From contig OY811973.1 of NCBI GenBank assembly GCA_963681505.1, positions 13,642,237 to 13,706,236 of the forward strand: 64,000 bases of DNA, in the 5' to 3' direction. The notes under the pieces were generated by a model. That model searched no databases and was not told the origin of the DNA. It saw nothing but the letters and a program-made list of their open reading frames with translations. Below, one piece after another: positions 47,875-60,700 of this stretch (the first letter of the stretch is position 1; every line of letters begins with the position of its first letter). The stretch comes from Eunapius fragilis (Eukaryota > Porifera > Demospongiae > Spongillida > Spongillidae). The translations under genes and the position numbers were made by a program.

Positions 47875-48440
47875 GGCATAAGTACAGTTTAGGTTCCGTA
47901 ATAGAAATCCATTACAGTACTAAGATTTCGTGGCCAAACAGTTAGTTTAGACATTCTGAACCCTACGACGGCAAACAAATGCTATTTTACCGTGAGGTTT
48001 ATCTCTAACACAAACCGGCAGTAATGAACACTTACAGTAATGAGCGTTTCATTTTTCGCCGGTACTGGTCCACACCCCTCTTGTAAATTCTCGTTCTAGC
48101 TGGGCCTAGTTTAGGTTCAGTGTAAGGGGGATAAGTACATTGGCTTTCCACCACTTTCTATCCGTAACTCTGAAGCCAATGTACTTATCCCCCTTACACT
48201 GAACCTAAACTAGGCCCAGCTAGAACGAGAATTTACAAGAGGGGTGTGGACCAGTACCGGCGAAAAATGAAACGCTCATTACTGTAAGTGTTCATTACTG
48301 TTTGTGTTAGAGATAAACCTCACGGTAAAATAGCATTTGTTTGCCGTCGTAGGGTTCAGAATGTCTAAACTAACTGTTTGGCCACGAAATCTTAGTACTG
48401 TAATGGATTTCTATTACGGAACCTAAACTGTACTTATGCC
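47875..48440. mobile_element. 566-bp near-perfect palindromic element
   Basis: Arms of about 270 bp (GGCATAAGTACAG to CATTGGCTT, and the mirror) surround a loop of about 26 bp. It is flanked by AGGGCCCT at 47867-47874 and 48441-48448. X copy B at about 60593-60605 has the empty site with one mismatch. An 8-bp duplication fits hAT or P-type elements. A single truncated arm lies at 719-876. Confidence 0.85.
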
Positions 48441-48983
48441 AGGGCCCTCACTTTTCGTATTGGGTCTGAAGCGGACAGCAACTCCCCCCCACCCCCCAAT
48501 TATCGTATCTGGCCTGACCTGAATCACCCCCCCTCGCTGACGCCGGCTACTGCCGTAGTGTGCAGGTATTAGTGTCGTGATCCATTTGAGATAATAAAGT
48601 GATGTCTTACTTTGCGCTTGCCTACCAGGGTTAGTATTTCAATATTCCACTAAACATCGAAAGTCAGCCGGTCATCAGTCTGATCGCTCGAGGTTATTTA
48701 TATTATTGGTGAGAGGATTATAATTGCACATTAACATTGTTAATTCGTTTAATAGTTAGTTAATCGACCCCCCTTCCCCCCCCCCCCCCAAAAAAAAAAT
48801 TACGTCAACTACGTAGTAATTAAAAAACATATCTTGATTTTAACTTCATAATCCATAAAAATCTGAAACTCAAATTTTTATAGTGGAAAGAAAAAAAATT
48901 CCGCTATATGCTAAAATGTTATAGAATTCAATTTGGAATTTTTTTATGAATGTCCTCCAATGTATGGGGCATTTCTGGATATG

Positions 48984-50232
48984 GCTTTACATGCAGTAGT
49001 ACAAACACATGCAAGCGCACTTTACCAAGCAAACATAGCCCGAGGTTCAGCTAGCCAGTTGCCTATAGCCTGCGTTCTTAATTTTCAGAATAGACCTACG
49101 CACCACATGCAGTTACAAGCACATGCAAGCGCACTTTAAAATAACAAGCAAACACAACACGACACTTTCGAAATAAATATCACGCGACTTTAACCCTTTG
49201 CTGCAATGGAATTAGAAATATCTGCATTTGCAAGACGCCGCGCTTTACTAGTACTGTTGTAAGTAGAACTATAACTTTTGCTGTCCCAGCCAACAATGAG
49301 GATGTCAGCAGGCAAGGGCCATGACCTCTCTCCATACTCAGGCATCTTGGGATTTGAAGTAGAGGTAGCTGGGTACATGAAAACCAGGTTAACCTAAATA
49401 GCACCTATTGCTCTCTTATGGGAGGGAGGGGGAGGAAGGGTTAGAATTAGAGGGGTACATGCACCGATGTACAATCCCATTACCCTTCAGAAACAACCTT
49501 GACCCCCCCCCTCCACACACACACACACACCCCTGATGGACATTTAAATACCCACAACCCTGAAACATTTCATTGTTGCCGTGTTGGTAACAGGACAAAG
49601 GTTTGTATGTACTTTCTTCATATAAAGCTTAGACGTACATGTATGCATGTACATTGATAATATTAATAACCTAGAGAATGCCTATACTGCAAATAACTTA
49701 CAATTGGTTGCAACGGTAAACCAAACTTTGGTTTACCCTTACGACTACGCAGTGTAAACCAAACTAGGTTTATGCGTTATACCAAATGAATTTGGCTAAA
49801 CGTTTAAACCGTATTAGTGGTTTAACAAATAAACTAGTCTTCCGGTCAAACCATAATTAAGCATTGGCCACGTATTTGAACTCTTAATTTAGACCCTACG
49901 CTATTTTCTTACGACTTCACCGTCTTGACCATCTGGCTATCTTACAACTTGTTAAAAGGCTTTCTCGAGTGCTGGTTAAACCCGGCATTTACACTCTTTA
50001 CGGAATTAAGGGACGCGGGTACGGCGGTACAGATAACTATGCAACAGTCAAACTCTGAGCCCCAAAACCCCGTATCTTCTGAGTGTGAAAACTTGGAACA
50101 ACAGGTTGCGTATACATGACCCATGCAATGACCCGCTTGATGTTCTGGAAGAGAGAAGAGGCCCATAAGGGAACAAAGAGAAAGGAAACACAAAAATAAG
50201 GAAATCCCTAAATTCACTAGCTCATTTACTAT
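48984..50232. other. Spacer between X copy A and a Gypsy relic
   Basis: CATGCAAGCGCACTTTA occurs at about 49010 and 49121. TAGCCTGCGTTCTTAATTTT at about 49065 repeats sequence left of X copy A. About 49700-49860 has several facing GGTTTA/TAAACC blocks. A CA tract is at about 49514-49530. No gene is certain. Confidence 0.45.
49190..49385 (-). mobile_element. Possible LINE endonuclease-domain fragment
   Basis: The minus frame reads PLPADILIVGWDSKSYSS and ANADISNSIAAKG, reminiscent of the RPADIL...GK segment of the LINE fragment at 12639. The similarity is short and seen only by eye. Confidence 0.3.
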
Positions 50233-51105
50233 AACAGTCGTCTGTTTACATACTTTAGTTTTGCGTGGCATTCATGTTTTGTTGACGTCTAGCTATCAGT
50301 TTCGTGTTCATATGTTGTAAACACAAAAAAGTTGCGCATGTCCATTGAAATGTATGGCGTGAAATTCGCCACTTTGAAACGTCGTAACTCTATAATGTTT
50401 CATCACAGAGGGACGAATCAGATATGACATGGCAGAGATGAACAGCGAGGCGATGATTGAAGACTGGGCGGTCCCACAATATGGGGAGGTGTATGAGTTT
50501 CCCATGCAAAGATGTGAAGACACGCATGCTTTGTGGCCACCATGCGAAAATTTAAGGCCCTCTTCATCACCATGCAAACCTTGAACGACAACAGTTATAC
50601 CTCCCGCCACATCCCCACCACAGGATCTCCAGTTCATGTACCACGTTAAAGGATCATATCCCAGCCCACTTTCAAGATGAAGTGGAGGTACACCTCTTAT
50701 TGCACAATGGAATCATATAGTGGACGCTGCAGTCCATACCAGCACTGTATTGCCAAAGCAGTCAGGGAAGGTACGTGAGGCTGTGTGTCGAGTACCATGA
50801 GCTGAATAAGCGAACTGTAAAAGATGCCTATACCCATTGCCACTAGTCGATGAAGTCCAGGATATATTTCTAGATTAGCAGGAGTAGCAGAGCTGGACCT
50901 CCAGAGTGGCTACGGGCAGCTGCCCATGCAGCATGGAGCCACAAGACAGAGAGAAGACAGCTATCTTTTTCTCACCTGGTCCTAAAATGGGTGCATATGA
51001 ATTCACCCGGATGCCTATTGGACTCTGTGGACTGGTGCACCCATGCACAGCTTTTCAACGCTTAATGGACACCATTATGAGAGGACTGCCATTTGTCACG
51101 ACTTG
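50233..51105 (+). pseudogene. Gypsy-type LTR retroelement relic (pre-RT and RT)
   Basis: About 50233-50410 repeats the inner part of the left arm of Y (2999-3180). From 50427 the sequence parallels the pol relic at 3193-4080, with VPQYGE-, RELNKRT- and MPIGLCG-type RT segments. It is decayed with several breaks and is cut off at 51105 by the Ginger1 element. No LTRs are seen. Confidence 0.75.
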
Positions 51106-51185
51106 CCGGTGTCGGAGGATTTGGTGACCCCCAGGATCAAGTGACCCCCCGGTCACTATAGCCTAGGGTTTGGTGGCCCCTGGAG

Positions 51186-52028
51186 CAGTGTTGCCGCGAT
51201 TACGTATTTGGCCGTAATCGCCTAATCGCGATATATCGCGATATAAAACCTTTAATCGCGATATTTAATCGCGATTAATTGATTGTAATAACCTCGTGTA
51301 ATCATGGCAACCTTTAAGGAAAAGAAACCCGCAATCTTACCACTAAAAGCGATCTGGTTCCTGTGGACCGCAAAAAGCACAAGTGTGGGAGCATTTGGGG
51401 ATACATGCAAAAGGAATACTCATCCTCTTCGTGGGTTGTCTGTCTCTTACAAGGCGCGACAACACAACCACCAATACGATCCTCTTGCACACGCACAGGA
51501 TCGATTTGGTTAAGGATTGTGGCAAAAAGTAAGATTTTATCTGCATGTGTTTTTAGTATTATTTTTTCATTGTACAATGTACATAGCGACATGCGATCGG
51601 CCGACGACTGCAGCATCTCTGTTACGTCTGTTCCAACGGTTGCATCTGCAAGCAAACACGCTGAGAAAAAAATAAATAGACCAGTGATTTAGTCATTTGG
51701 ATGAGTTAGTGTATCCATTAGTATCCGAATTGACTAAAAAAATATCTAACTGTTCCAGCATCCACGGTTCCGTTTTTTCTACCGCAAAGAACATACTGCA
51801 GAAGAAAAGAGGGGGTACCCTTCCTGCACGGCTATAAAAATGTATCTTCCTGCGTCACAACTCTAAAATAATGACTACTCTTATAATGTTATTGTTAGTA
51901 CGCTGTAATTTTGTCCGTTAATTTCCGCTTTTTAATCGCGATATAATTACAAAAATATCGCGATATAATCGTAATCGCGATATAAAATTTAATCGCGATA
52001 TAGCGATATATCGCGGCAACACTGAGCG
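51186..52028. mobile_element. Non-autonomous hAT element in the Ginger1 left end
   Basis: Ends CAGTGTTGCCGCGAT and ATCGCGGCAACACTG are inverted repeats. CCCTGGAG flanks at 51178-51185 and 52029-52036 (with AGCG between the right terminus and the duplication), an 8-bp site as in hAT. Both subterminal regions are packed with AATCGCGATAT motifs, likely transposase-binding repeats. The middle has only short frames and no hAT transposase. Confidence 0.75.
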
Positions 52029-52236
52029 CCCTGGAGTCACATAGTACTAGTATACAGTGACTCCTCCAGGATTTAGTGACTCCCTTGAACCAATTTGAGG
52101 GAACTAGAGGATAACAAAGAAGCTATGAAACAGTGAAGGAACTCACTTGAGCATGCGCAGTAGAAGGTGTGAACACGTGTTTCATACTGCGATATCGATC
52201 GAGTGAAGTTGGTGTTAGGGGTCGACCAAGCCTACT

Positions 52237-55162
52237 ATGTCCGACGAATTTGATATTGTGTACAACTTCCTCACTGAAAATCGCTATCCCGAGGGATTTT
52301 CAAAAGACGAAAAGAGAAACTTCCGCCGTAAAGTAAATCTTTGCAGCTATCTTTGGGTTGTAAGTGTACGTATGTAAAAATACGACATTTCTATCAGGTG
52401 AACAATAACTTCAAGTGCGAAGATGGTGTGTTGTACTTTAGATCTTGCTCGCGTAAAGTTGTTGAGACCAGCGGAGTACCGTGTAGAGTATGTATCCGCA
52501 CAGAGGAAGAGAAGAAAAGGATTTTGGAAGCCTGCCATTGCTCAACAGAAGGTATGTCTTGTCGTGAAAAATAAATTTTAGCTCACTCCTAAAACGTTTT
52601 CTTTTGCAGGTGGTCACATGAGCAGAGACAAAACGCTAGAGAAGATAATCTCCAGATTTACTGGAAGCCAGACATGTCAGGGGACATTAAAGATTATGTC
52701 CAGAAGTGTGACAGGTGTCAGCGTAACAATGATAAGTTCAGGAAACCTTCAGCAATATTGCATCCTATACCAATCGAGCCTGAAGTCTGGCAACAGGTTG
52801 ATTTCATCTACAAGTTTTATTTCATGTGCATATTGAACACAGTTAACAGCATGTAAAGTGCAATGGTTGTATACAGGGTGATCGGAAAGTGGCGCAAAAT
52901 AATTAAGTTTGTAGAACTTGTGTAACTCCAAAACTGAGCATTGAAAAATTATGCAATTTAAACCAAAATCATGCCAGTGATAAATGTAAAGTTGTTTATA
53001 CATTGTTATTAAAAGTTACTGCTCAGTTTTTAAAATGTTCTGTTCTGGAGTTATACCATTTGCGTGACTTTTAAATCACCCTGTATGGTTTGGCTTATGG
53101 CTGTACATTCACCCCCTTTAGATTGCAATTGATATAGTAGGATCACTGCCTGTGACATTGTGTGGGAACAAATATATTGTGACACTTATAGACTATTTTA
53201 GTAAATGGCCTGAGGCAAAAGCACTTCAGGACAAGACTGCATACAGTGTGGCACAGTTCATTTTTTCTACAACATGTAGGTGAGTGGCAGGTTAACAATT
53301 GTAACTTGTAAACCATTAAACTGCTATTGTGCACAGGTTTGGATGTGCAAAGAGGATCATTTCAGATCAGGGCAGAGAATTCGTAAATTCCATCAACAGC
53401 CATCTTCATGAAATTCTTGGAACTGAGCATCGGATAACTTCCGCATATCATCCACAAACTAATGGTCTTGTTGAGAAGCTGAACTCCACCATTCAGGGAT
53501 GCCTTATCAAACTGTGCAATGATCATCAAAATAATTGGGATCAACACTTAGACAGTGTACTGTTTGCCATAAGAACTTCAAAACAAAAATCCACTGGCTA
53601 CACACCATTTGAGCTTATGTACAGGTATGCAATGAAGTGGCTCAGTTGTGTAATTATTGAAATATTCTTGCTATTTTCTAGGAAAGCAGTTTTGCCAGTA
53701 GAGCTGCACTTCAATCAGAAAGTAGATGATGAATTAGAAGACCAAGGTGCATACAGTATTGAACAGAAAATAGAGAAGCTGGTCAATCTAAGAGAAAAGG
53801 TGTTCAGTTCTGCAGCTAAGAATATTGAAAGAGCACAGAAGCGCTACTGAGAGGATTTTAACAAGAAACGAAACAATGTTGAGGTAGAATGAATAATTTT
53901 TCTTGAAAAAATAGGGAGTTAACATGAAGTTATTGTTTAGGATGTCAAGATGGGGAGCCTTGTGATGCTTCGGAACTTCAAAAGGGATACAAAGAAAGGA
54001 GACAAGATGCAAGATCAATGGACTGGTACTTATCAAGTAGTATCAATCAACGAAAAGGGAGTCTGCCATCTCCAAAATCTGCAGTCCCAACTTCTGCTTA
54101 AAAATGGAGTTAATGTTGCACAACTGAAATTGTACTATTCAAATCATTGCCAAGAGGATGAAAAGGAATTAAAAGTAGCAGAGAATGATCAGGATAGTTC
54201 AAATCATTGCCAAGAGGATGAAAGGAGTTAAATGTAACAGAGAATGATCAAGATAGTTCAAATTGTGGCCAAGAGGATGAAAAGGAGTTAAATGTAGCAG
54301 AGAATGATCAAGGTAGAAATGAGCAGGTATGAAGTTGTTGATGTGTTTATATGGTCTATACTTTATGCATAGCATTGCATCACATTCTAGGGCATATAAA
54401 AATGTATTTAATTTGCTACAGGTCACTACTGCCAGTCCAGTGCTCTCTAAGAAGCTGCAGGAATCAATGATGATTGGTGAGTGGCTAACTGATGAACACA
54501 TCTCTGCAGCACAAAGGCTATTGAAAAATCAGTTCTCACATGTTGGAGGATTGCAATCACCTTTGTTGGCTGAAACAAATGGATTTGAATCAGTTCCATC
54601 ATCAGGAGTACAAATTCACTATTGCAAACATCACTGGGTCACTTCTAGCAGCATCGGAGAACATGTAGTGGTCTATGATAGCAAAAATGTTCGGCGTAAG
54701 CTTCATGATTCATTAACTGTGCAGCTTGCCTTGATATACAGAAGTGCAATAAGTCATGGCAAAAAAGGGCCTGCTTTACAGATACACATACCTTCTGTCA
54801 TGCAGCAGGATGGAGCTAATGATTGTGGGTTGTTTGCTATCGCCTTTGCTCTACATGCTGCACTTGGTGACAAGGTGGAGGAGCTTGAATTTGATCAGTG
54901 TGCAATGAGGAAGCATGTTCTAGAGTGCTTACTAAATGATTGTTTCATGCCGTTTCCTCATCGATTAAGGGTGAGCACAAAGACCGCAGCAATTCAGGAG
55001 GTGCCACTTTATTGCACATGTCTACTGCCTGCATCATATGACAACTTAGTGCAGTGCAGTATGTGCCATAAGTGGTTTCACATGAAGTGTGTAGGCTTCA
55101 CTCAAGAACACAATGACTGGATGTGTATCCACTGCAGGCATATCGATTCAGTGCCTGCTTAA
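52237..55162 (+). CDS. Ginger1 transposase: integrase + Ulp1 protease + PHD finger
   Basis: About eight exons: 52237-52332, 52398-52551, 52610-52796, 53122-53280, 53338-53622, 53682-53872, 53941-54327 and 54422-55162. In order: a YPYY-like start (NRYPEGFSKDEKRNFRRK, then DGVLYF); an H2C2 zinc finger (GGHMSRDKT...CDRCQ); an integrase core with IDIVGSLP, ISDQGREF and HPQTNGLVEKLN; a GPY/F-like segment (DQWTGTYQVVSI); a linker of three 60-bp repeats; a Ulp1 protease with HHWV, VVVYDS and QQDGANDCGLFAIA; and a C-terminal PHD finger (CTC...CSMCHKWFHMKCV...WMCIHC). Ginger1 proteins are known to join integrase to Ulp1 or OTU proteases. About two coding disruptions are seen (exon 6 and the linker), so the copy is nearly but not fully intact. 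Confidence 0.88.
52874..53083. mobile_element. 210-bp TA-flanked MITE in a Ginger1 intron
   Basis: Inverted ends CAGGGTGATCGGAAAGT and ACTTTTAAATCACCCTG, flanked by TA at 52872-52873 and 53084-53085, as in Tc1/mariner-type non-autonomous elements. It enlarges intron 3 of the transposase gene without touching the splice sites. Confidence 0.8.
54133..54310 (+). repeat. 60-bp tandem repeat in the transposase linker
   Basis: Three copies starting TTCAAATCATTGCCAAGAGG encode an acidic NHCQEDEKEL...AENDQ linker between the GPY/F segment and the Ulp1 domain. Confidence 0.85.
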
Positions 55163-55317
55163 TTTGACATGTGCATTAACACGATAAAGGCACGCAGGCA
55201 TGATAATGGTTTTAAACTAAATTAGTGTTGCACGCCATGTACTACAATCCTATGGGGGTCACGAAATCCCGTAGGAGGTCACCATATCCTAGGATATCGT
55301 GACCCCTGGGGTCACTA

Positions 55318-55753
55318 ATGCACCTATCATTGGTAACTGCAACCCCCCCCCCCCCCCCCCATCCGGGACATATGGGGGATTTGACATTTATTAAATCAAA
55401 TGCCCCACTGTTGGGGACTAATAACTGGTCAAATGACCCCTCCTCGACCCAGTCCCGTTACATGTTTGATACCTTTTATAACCTACGGTTTCGTTCCTGC
55501 TATTCAAAACGAACGCGCGTTAGCCTTTGTAGGTATACAGCTGATATTGTGCCGCTATAAGAGTTGTAGTTATAATTGTACTAGTAGTTTGGTAAAGCAC
55601 ATGTTCTTGTTTCCGGTGAGGTACAGGCTAGGTATGATGTTGCGTACCTACCGTGAATGTGCCAAGGTCGTCACAAGTTTTGAGCTGCAAAACACGCCGA
55701 TAGGGGGAGGTCACATGCTGTTCACAGGGAAAAAAATCGTGTTCCGGACCTTG
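55318..55753. other. Spacer between Ginger1 and X copy B
   Basis: Contains a poly-C run at about 55342-55360. No exon or repeat was recognised. Confidence 0.4.
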
Positions 55754-55897
55754 CATATCCAGAAATGCGCGGTCAAAGGGAATTGACAATTGTTGCGGTT
55801 TGTACATTCGCGTATACTTCCGGATAACTCCCATAGAAAATGAACGGCGTTTTATAAACTTGATTGCTATTTAATAACGTAATAGGGTACAACTTTT

Positions 55898-56067
55898 GGG
55901 AGCATTCACAAATTACGTCACGCTGAAGGGGGGAGGGGGGTATCAGCCAGTGTGACGATGTATACATTAAACATACATTTGTATGGGATAATGTGTGACG
56001 AGGGGGGGGGGGGGGGGGGGGGCCATAATGGTCAAAAAAAAGCGTGACGTAATTTGTGAATGCTCCC
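55898..56067. mobile_element. 170-bp MITE in X copy B
   Basis: Ends GGGAGCATTCACAAATTACG and its inverse, flanked by TTT at 55895-55897 and 56068-56070. Copies A (about 19944) and C show the empty site. A 3-bp duplication is compatible with PIF/Harbinger-like elements. Confidence 0.85.
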
Positions 56068-56497
56068 TTTGTGGCTATCAATATTGTTTCAGATACGTAT
56101 GATCTTGATTTAGCTGAACAAAAAACAACTGCTTTGTATTGAAAATTGTTGTAGTTTTTGTGAAAACAGCACTTTCCATAGAGATGTATTGAAAATCAAC
56201 TTTTTCGCACCTAATTAAGGTATTCTGCAGCTCATAATTCTTACAGCAGTTTAGATTCAGATTTTGTGGGCCCCCAGAATAAGAGATCATGCAGTTCTAT
56301 TATTTTTAGAGATATTTACCTAGTATAGTTTTCGGCCATTTGAATTTTAAATTGTTTTGGGTCACAATGAGTAGGATACAATTAGCGCCATCTTATTAAG
56401 TGTTTTTTAATGTAGCTTCCATGGATACAGATACATGGCTAAATGCAACTTAATTAATTAACTGGAACGTTGGCTTATTGAATAGGTTATTTGTCTA

Positions 56498-56697
56498 CAC
56501 AACCAATTCTTGAAACGCCGTGACGTGAGCGGTACCCAACTTTGGCGTAACGTTAGCGTATACGGGCCCGTAACAGTGCAAGTAAATGAATAATGATACG
56601 TTATTCATTTAACAGGGCTATTACGGTCCCGTGTACGCTAACGTTACGCCAAAGTTGGGTACCGCTGACGTTACGGGCGGGATAAGAATTGGTTGTG
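56498..56697. mobile_element. 200-bp palindromic MITE in X copy B
   Basis: Ends CACAACCAATTCTT and AAGAATTGGTTGTG, flanked by TA at 56496-56497 and 56698-56699. Copies A (about 20385) and C lack it. Inner arms (GGTACCCAACTTTGGCGTAA and inverse) are also complementary. Confidence 0.85.
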
Positions 56698-56879
56698 TAG
56701 TGCAAATGATGTCATGGGGCCTGTTCAGCGCTGGCTGTACCAAGGACTACAACATTAGTCGTTGACTGTACCATGTGAGAGTATACGTGTATTCATCCAC
56801 TTCTTGTGCGCGCGCGAGATCTGGAGTTCGTGCGTGTGTTTGTATGTGTGATTGCGTGTGTCTACATGTAGGCCTATGT

Positions 56880-57031
56880 GTGTGAGTGCGTGTGCGTGTG
56901 TGTGTGCGCGCGCGCTCACACACACATACACGCACACGACTCAAACTATGCATGCAGAGGGAAAAACGAGGAAGGATTCATAGCCATTCGCACAACGCCC
57001 GTGAGCGCGCGCGTTCGTGTGATTGTAACAC

Positions 57032-57064
<33 letters not shown>

Positions 57065-57072
57065 CGCGCGCG
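56880..57072. repeat. (TG/CG)n microsatellites in X copy B
   Basis: Shorter versions of the tracts at 20575-20812. Confidence 0.9.
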
Positions 57073-57837
57073 TGTATGAATCTATGTATTTATGTATGTA
57101 TATGTGTATGTATCGACGATCTATTTACATCAGTAGCCTATGTCTGAGTACGTATATGTATGTGCTTGTGTATAAAATTTTGATTTCAAATTGAACTCAT
57201 GGGATATAAAGCCGTCCCGTATGTGTAGATAACATCTGAATGGACATCCAACGAAAGTGGGAGAATACAGTTTAAGGTGATAAATACATTTAACTCCTTC
57301 AACAATTCAGGAGCCCTTTGCTGCTGGCAGGTGAATGCCACGAATTCAATAGTGAAAAACTAATTGTTCGTTAAAAACCAGAACACTATAAGGTGCGTGC
57401 ATGTGTGTGTATGTGTGTGTATGTGTTGTGTGTGTGTATGTGTGTGTGTGGGGGGGAGGGATAAATAGGCCTGAAGTCATTGTGTCTAAATTCATATCCA
57501 ATCTAATAGGTTTCTATTCATCATTTTATAGGCATGCCCTGATACAAAAATTTTTGGGGGCTAATTTTACAGTCCATGTATACATATATGTCACTTTCCG
57601 TGAAAGTGAAAAGCGACTTACATGCAGGCCTACATGTAGATCATGTAGATATAATTTTAACTTGTATATGGTTTTAACTATAATCTATTTGCTATAATCT
57701 ATTTGGAGCACCCTCTCTTTTTAGATGAATGCTGCATGAATAATTAAACGTAGGCCTGCCAGCCTCTTTTAACCTATTGCTGTATAGGATGGATGGCATA
57801 TATTTATGTGTGATGCTCTGTTCATCCTCCTCCCCTC

Positions 57838-57840
<3 letters not shown>

Positions 57841-57886
<46 letters not shown>

Positions 57887-57994
57887 ACACACAGGTAACC
57901 CCCTCCCAAGCTCTTTTGATGCCCAGACATGGAGGTTGACCTGGTAAACTGTGGGTAGATTGATTGAGATAAGCAGTGGTTAGCTGTTATATGC

Positions 57995-58031
<37 letters not shown>

Positions 58032-58924
58032 ACATAGGTACTGATTATTTGACCTGTCTGGTATGCAAGCTTGTGTTGAACTGTGTACACTGTGGGTAGA
58101 TTGATCTAGATAGCCGTGCCCCTATAAGCTATTCCTTATGCCATATCCAATAAGCTTGCAAATTGAACCCACACTGACTTTGTGATTTAACAGGCACACA
58201 CGCATGTGCCACACACACAGGTACTGTTTTTTAACAAGCTCTTTGATGCCCATACATAGGGTTGATCTGTGTATACTGTGGGTAGATTGATCTAGATAGC
58301 AGTGCCTGGTTAGCTTTTCCCAGCCATATCCATATCCAGTACGCTTGCCCACACTGACTTTGTGATTTACGCACATGCACACACGCATGTGCACACACAC
58401 ACAGGTACTGTTATTTTACAAGCTCTTTTGATGCCCATACATGGGGTTGACCTGTTTACAGATTGATCCAGATAGCAGTGCCTGGTTAGCTTTTCCCAGC
58501 CATATATGGTACCCTTGCAAATTGAACCTACACTGGCTTTGTGATTTATCAAGCACACACATGCACACACGCATGTGCACACACACACATACACACACAC
58601 ATACACACACACAGGTACTGTTATTTAACAAGTTCCATACATGGGGTTGACCTGTTTACACTGTGGGTAGATTGATCTAGATAGCAGTGCCTGGTTAGCT
58701 TTTCCATATCCAGTAAGCTTGCAAATAGAACCCACACTGACTTTGTGATTTAACACGCACACACACACAGGTACTTTTATTTAACAAGCTCATTTGATGC
58801 CCATACATGGAGGTTGACCTGTGTACACTGGGTAGATTGATCTAGATAGCAGTGCCTGGTTAGCCATATCCAGTAAGCTTGCAAATAGACCCACACTGAC
58901 TTTGTGATTTAACACGCACGCACA

Positions 58925-59008
<84 letters not shown>

Positions 59009-59175
59009 ACTTTTATTTAACAAGCTCATTTGATGCCCATACATGGAGGTTGACCTGTGTACACTGGGTAGATTGATCTAGATAGCAGTGCCTGGTTAGC
59101 CATATCCAGTAAGCTTGCAAATTGAACCCACACTGACTTTGTGATTTAACACGCATGCACACACACACACACACA

Positions 59176-59247
<72 letters not shown>
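57841..59247. repeat. ~200-bp tandem repeat with (CA)n in each unit (X copy B)
   Basis: Same array as 22223-23545, with about eight units. Unit number and CA lengths differ from copy A, as expected for an unstable array. Confidence 0.9.
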
Positions 59248-59248
<1 letters not shown>

Positions 59249-60000
59249 ACTTATTTTAACCTGTTGGGTATCATACAAGCTTTGATACCCATGTATGGAG
59301 GTTCCTATCTGTTGTAGCCAAATCCAGTATGCTTGTAAATTTAACCCACACTGACACTGTGTTGTTACACGCACATACAACACACACGCACACAAACACA
59401 CACATACACACTTGCACGCAGGGCATTTCTGATATAAATTCTACACAGAGGATTTGATGGGGTTAACCTTTAGTTCCTGCATCTATGGAATCGGTAGTAG
59501 GCAGCAGTGTGTTATATCATCTGCTATATGATTGTACAGGGTTAATTGGTTTTTATTTGTTTCTTAGATGTTGGTTTTGGTCTTACCTCTTCCACCGTAA
59601 CATCCACCAAGCTACGAATGGTACATTGCGTTGGTACACCATCAACTGTTTGATTCACTGGTCTCTTTTAAATAGGATGAAATGAAATCCATTTCAAGAA
59701 GAAGGCAATCCTTTCCTGACACTATACTCTAACTGGATGATAATGACATGATGCTATGCAGTAGTCGTCGTTGATTATTACTTGTGGACTTTTGTGTATC
59801 AGTTGGTGCATTTGGAAGTGAAATGAGTATAAAATGTTTGATGTCTACATCTATCCCTATTTCTGATGTGGGTGGTGCACTGTATACAGTTGATAAACAA
59901 TTGAGGGAGTAGAGACATTATGATTTAGGGCTTTGTATTCGAGGAGGAAATGTTACGTGCATGCATATAGTTGTTTGTGGAGACATAGCATACCCCACCA

Positions 60001-60700
60001 TCAATGGCGTATCCAGGATTTCAGCGAAGGGGGTGCTTCAGGTCAGACTCAATATGGAAAGGGGGGGGGGGGGGCTTTAACCCTCCAGATTTTTGCACTT
60101 CAGGTATTAAAATTTCTGAAGTCGTTATAATCCATTGTAAAGCGCTCGCTATTCAATAGATCATAGAGTTGCCCTTTCATGTAAGATACCTCCCCCTCTT
60201 CTGCTAAGCAACTCCCCCTCCCCCCCGCCTTTCGTATTGTGCCTGAAGTGTACACCTCCCCCCACCCTCCCTGTCGTCTCGCGGGTCTAAATCCGCAACC
60301 ATAATTAGCCCCCTTGCCCCCCCCCCGCACCCTTAAAACTTGTCTACGCCCTTGGGGGGTGGGGGGGGGGGGGGGGTGCTGTCCGCTTCAGGTCCGATAC
60401 AAAAAGTGGGGGCCCTTTGTTTGGCACACAGCAAATACGTTATCGTTAATAATTAACAGTTACAGGTATATATAGCCGAAGCTAACGTATTCCAGAGAGG
60501 GTGCTCCGGGTGCTTCACCCTCCTCGGCCAAAATTGTAACCGGTAATAACGATAACGTATTTAAATAGAGTAGGCCCTATGCCAAACAATTAAAGGGCCC
60601 CCACTTTTCGTATTGGGTCTGAAGCGGACAGCAACTCCCCCCCACCCCCCAATTATCGTACCTGGCCTCCCTCGCTGACGCCGGCTACTGCCGTAGTGTG
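60001..60700. repeat. Nested G/C-rich repeat in X copy B
   Basis: Starts CAATGGCGTATCCAGGATTT and ends near CTCGCTGACGCCGGC. The same unit at 47224-48548 in copy A is expanded by the palindromic element. It resembles the other GGATCCAGGATTT-type repeats. Confidence 0.5.

Larger units (their letters stand above)
46502..48983 (+). repeat. Right part of X copy A
   Basis: Collinear with 59296-61112 of copy B, from TGGAGGTTCCTA to the terminal CATTTCTGGATATG. Contains a conserved frame-free stretch, small G/C repeats and the palindromic MITE at 47875-48440, which copy B lacks. Confidence 0.85.
51110..55317 (+). mobile_element. Ginger1-type DNA transposon
   Basis: It begins TGTCGGAGGATTTGGTGACC immediately after CCGG (51106-51109), the known Ginger1 target preference, and interrupts Gypsy pol sequence. 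Both ends consist of diverged GTGACCCC/GGGGTCAC modules (51110-51185 with 52029-52085, and about 55252-55317). The right boundary and its CCGG copy were not pinned down. The element carries one transposase gene. A hAT element is nested in the left end and a MITE in an intron. Confidence 0.7.
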
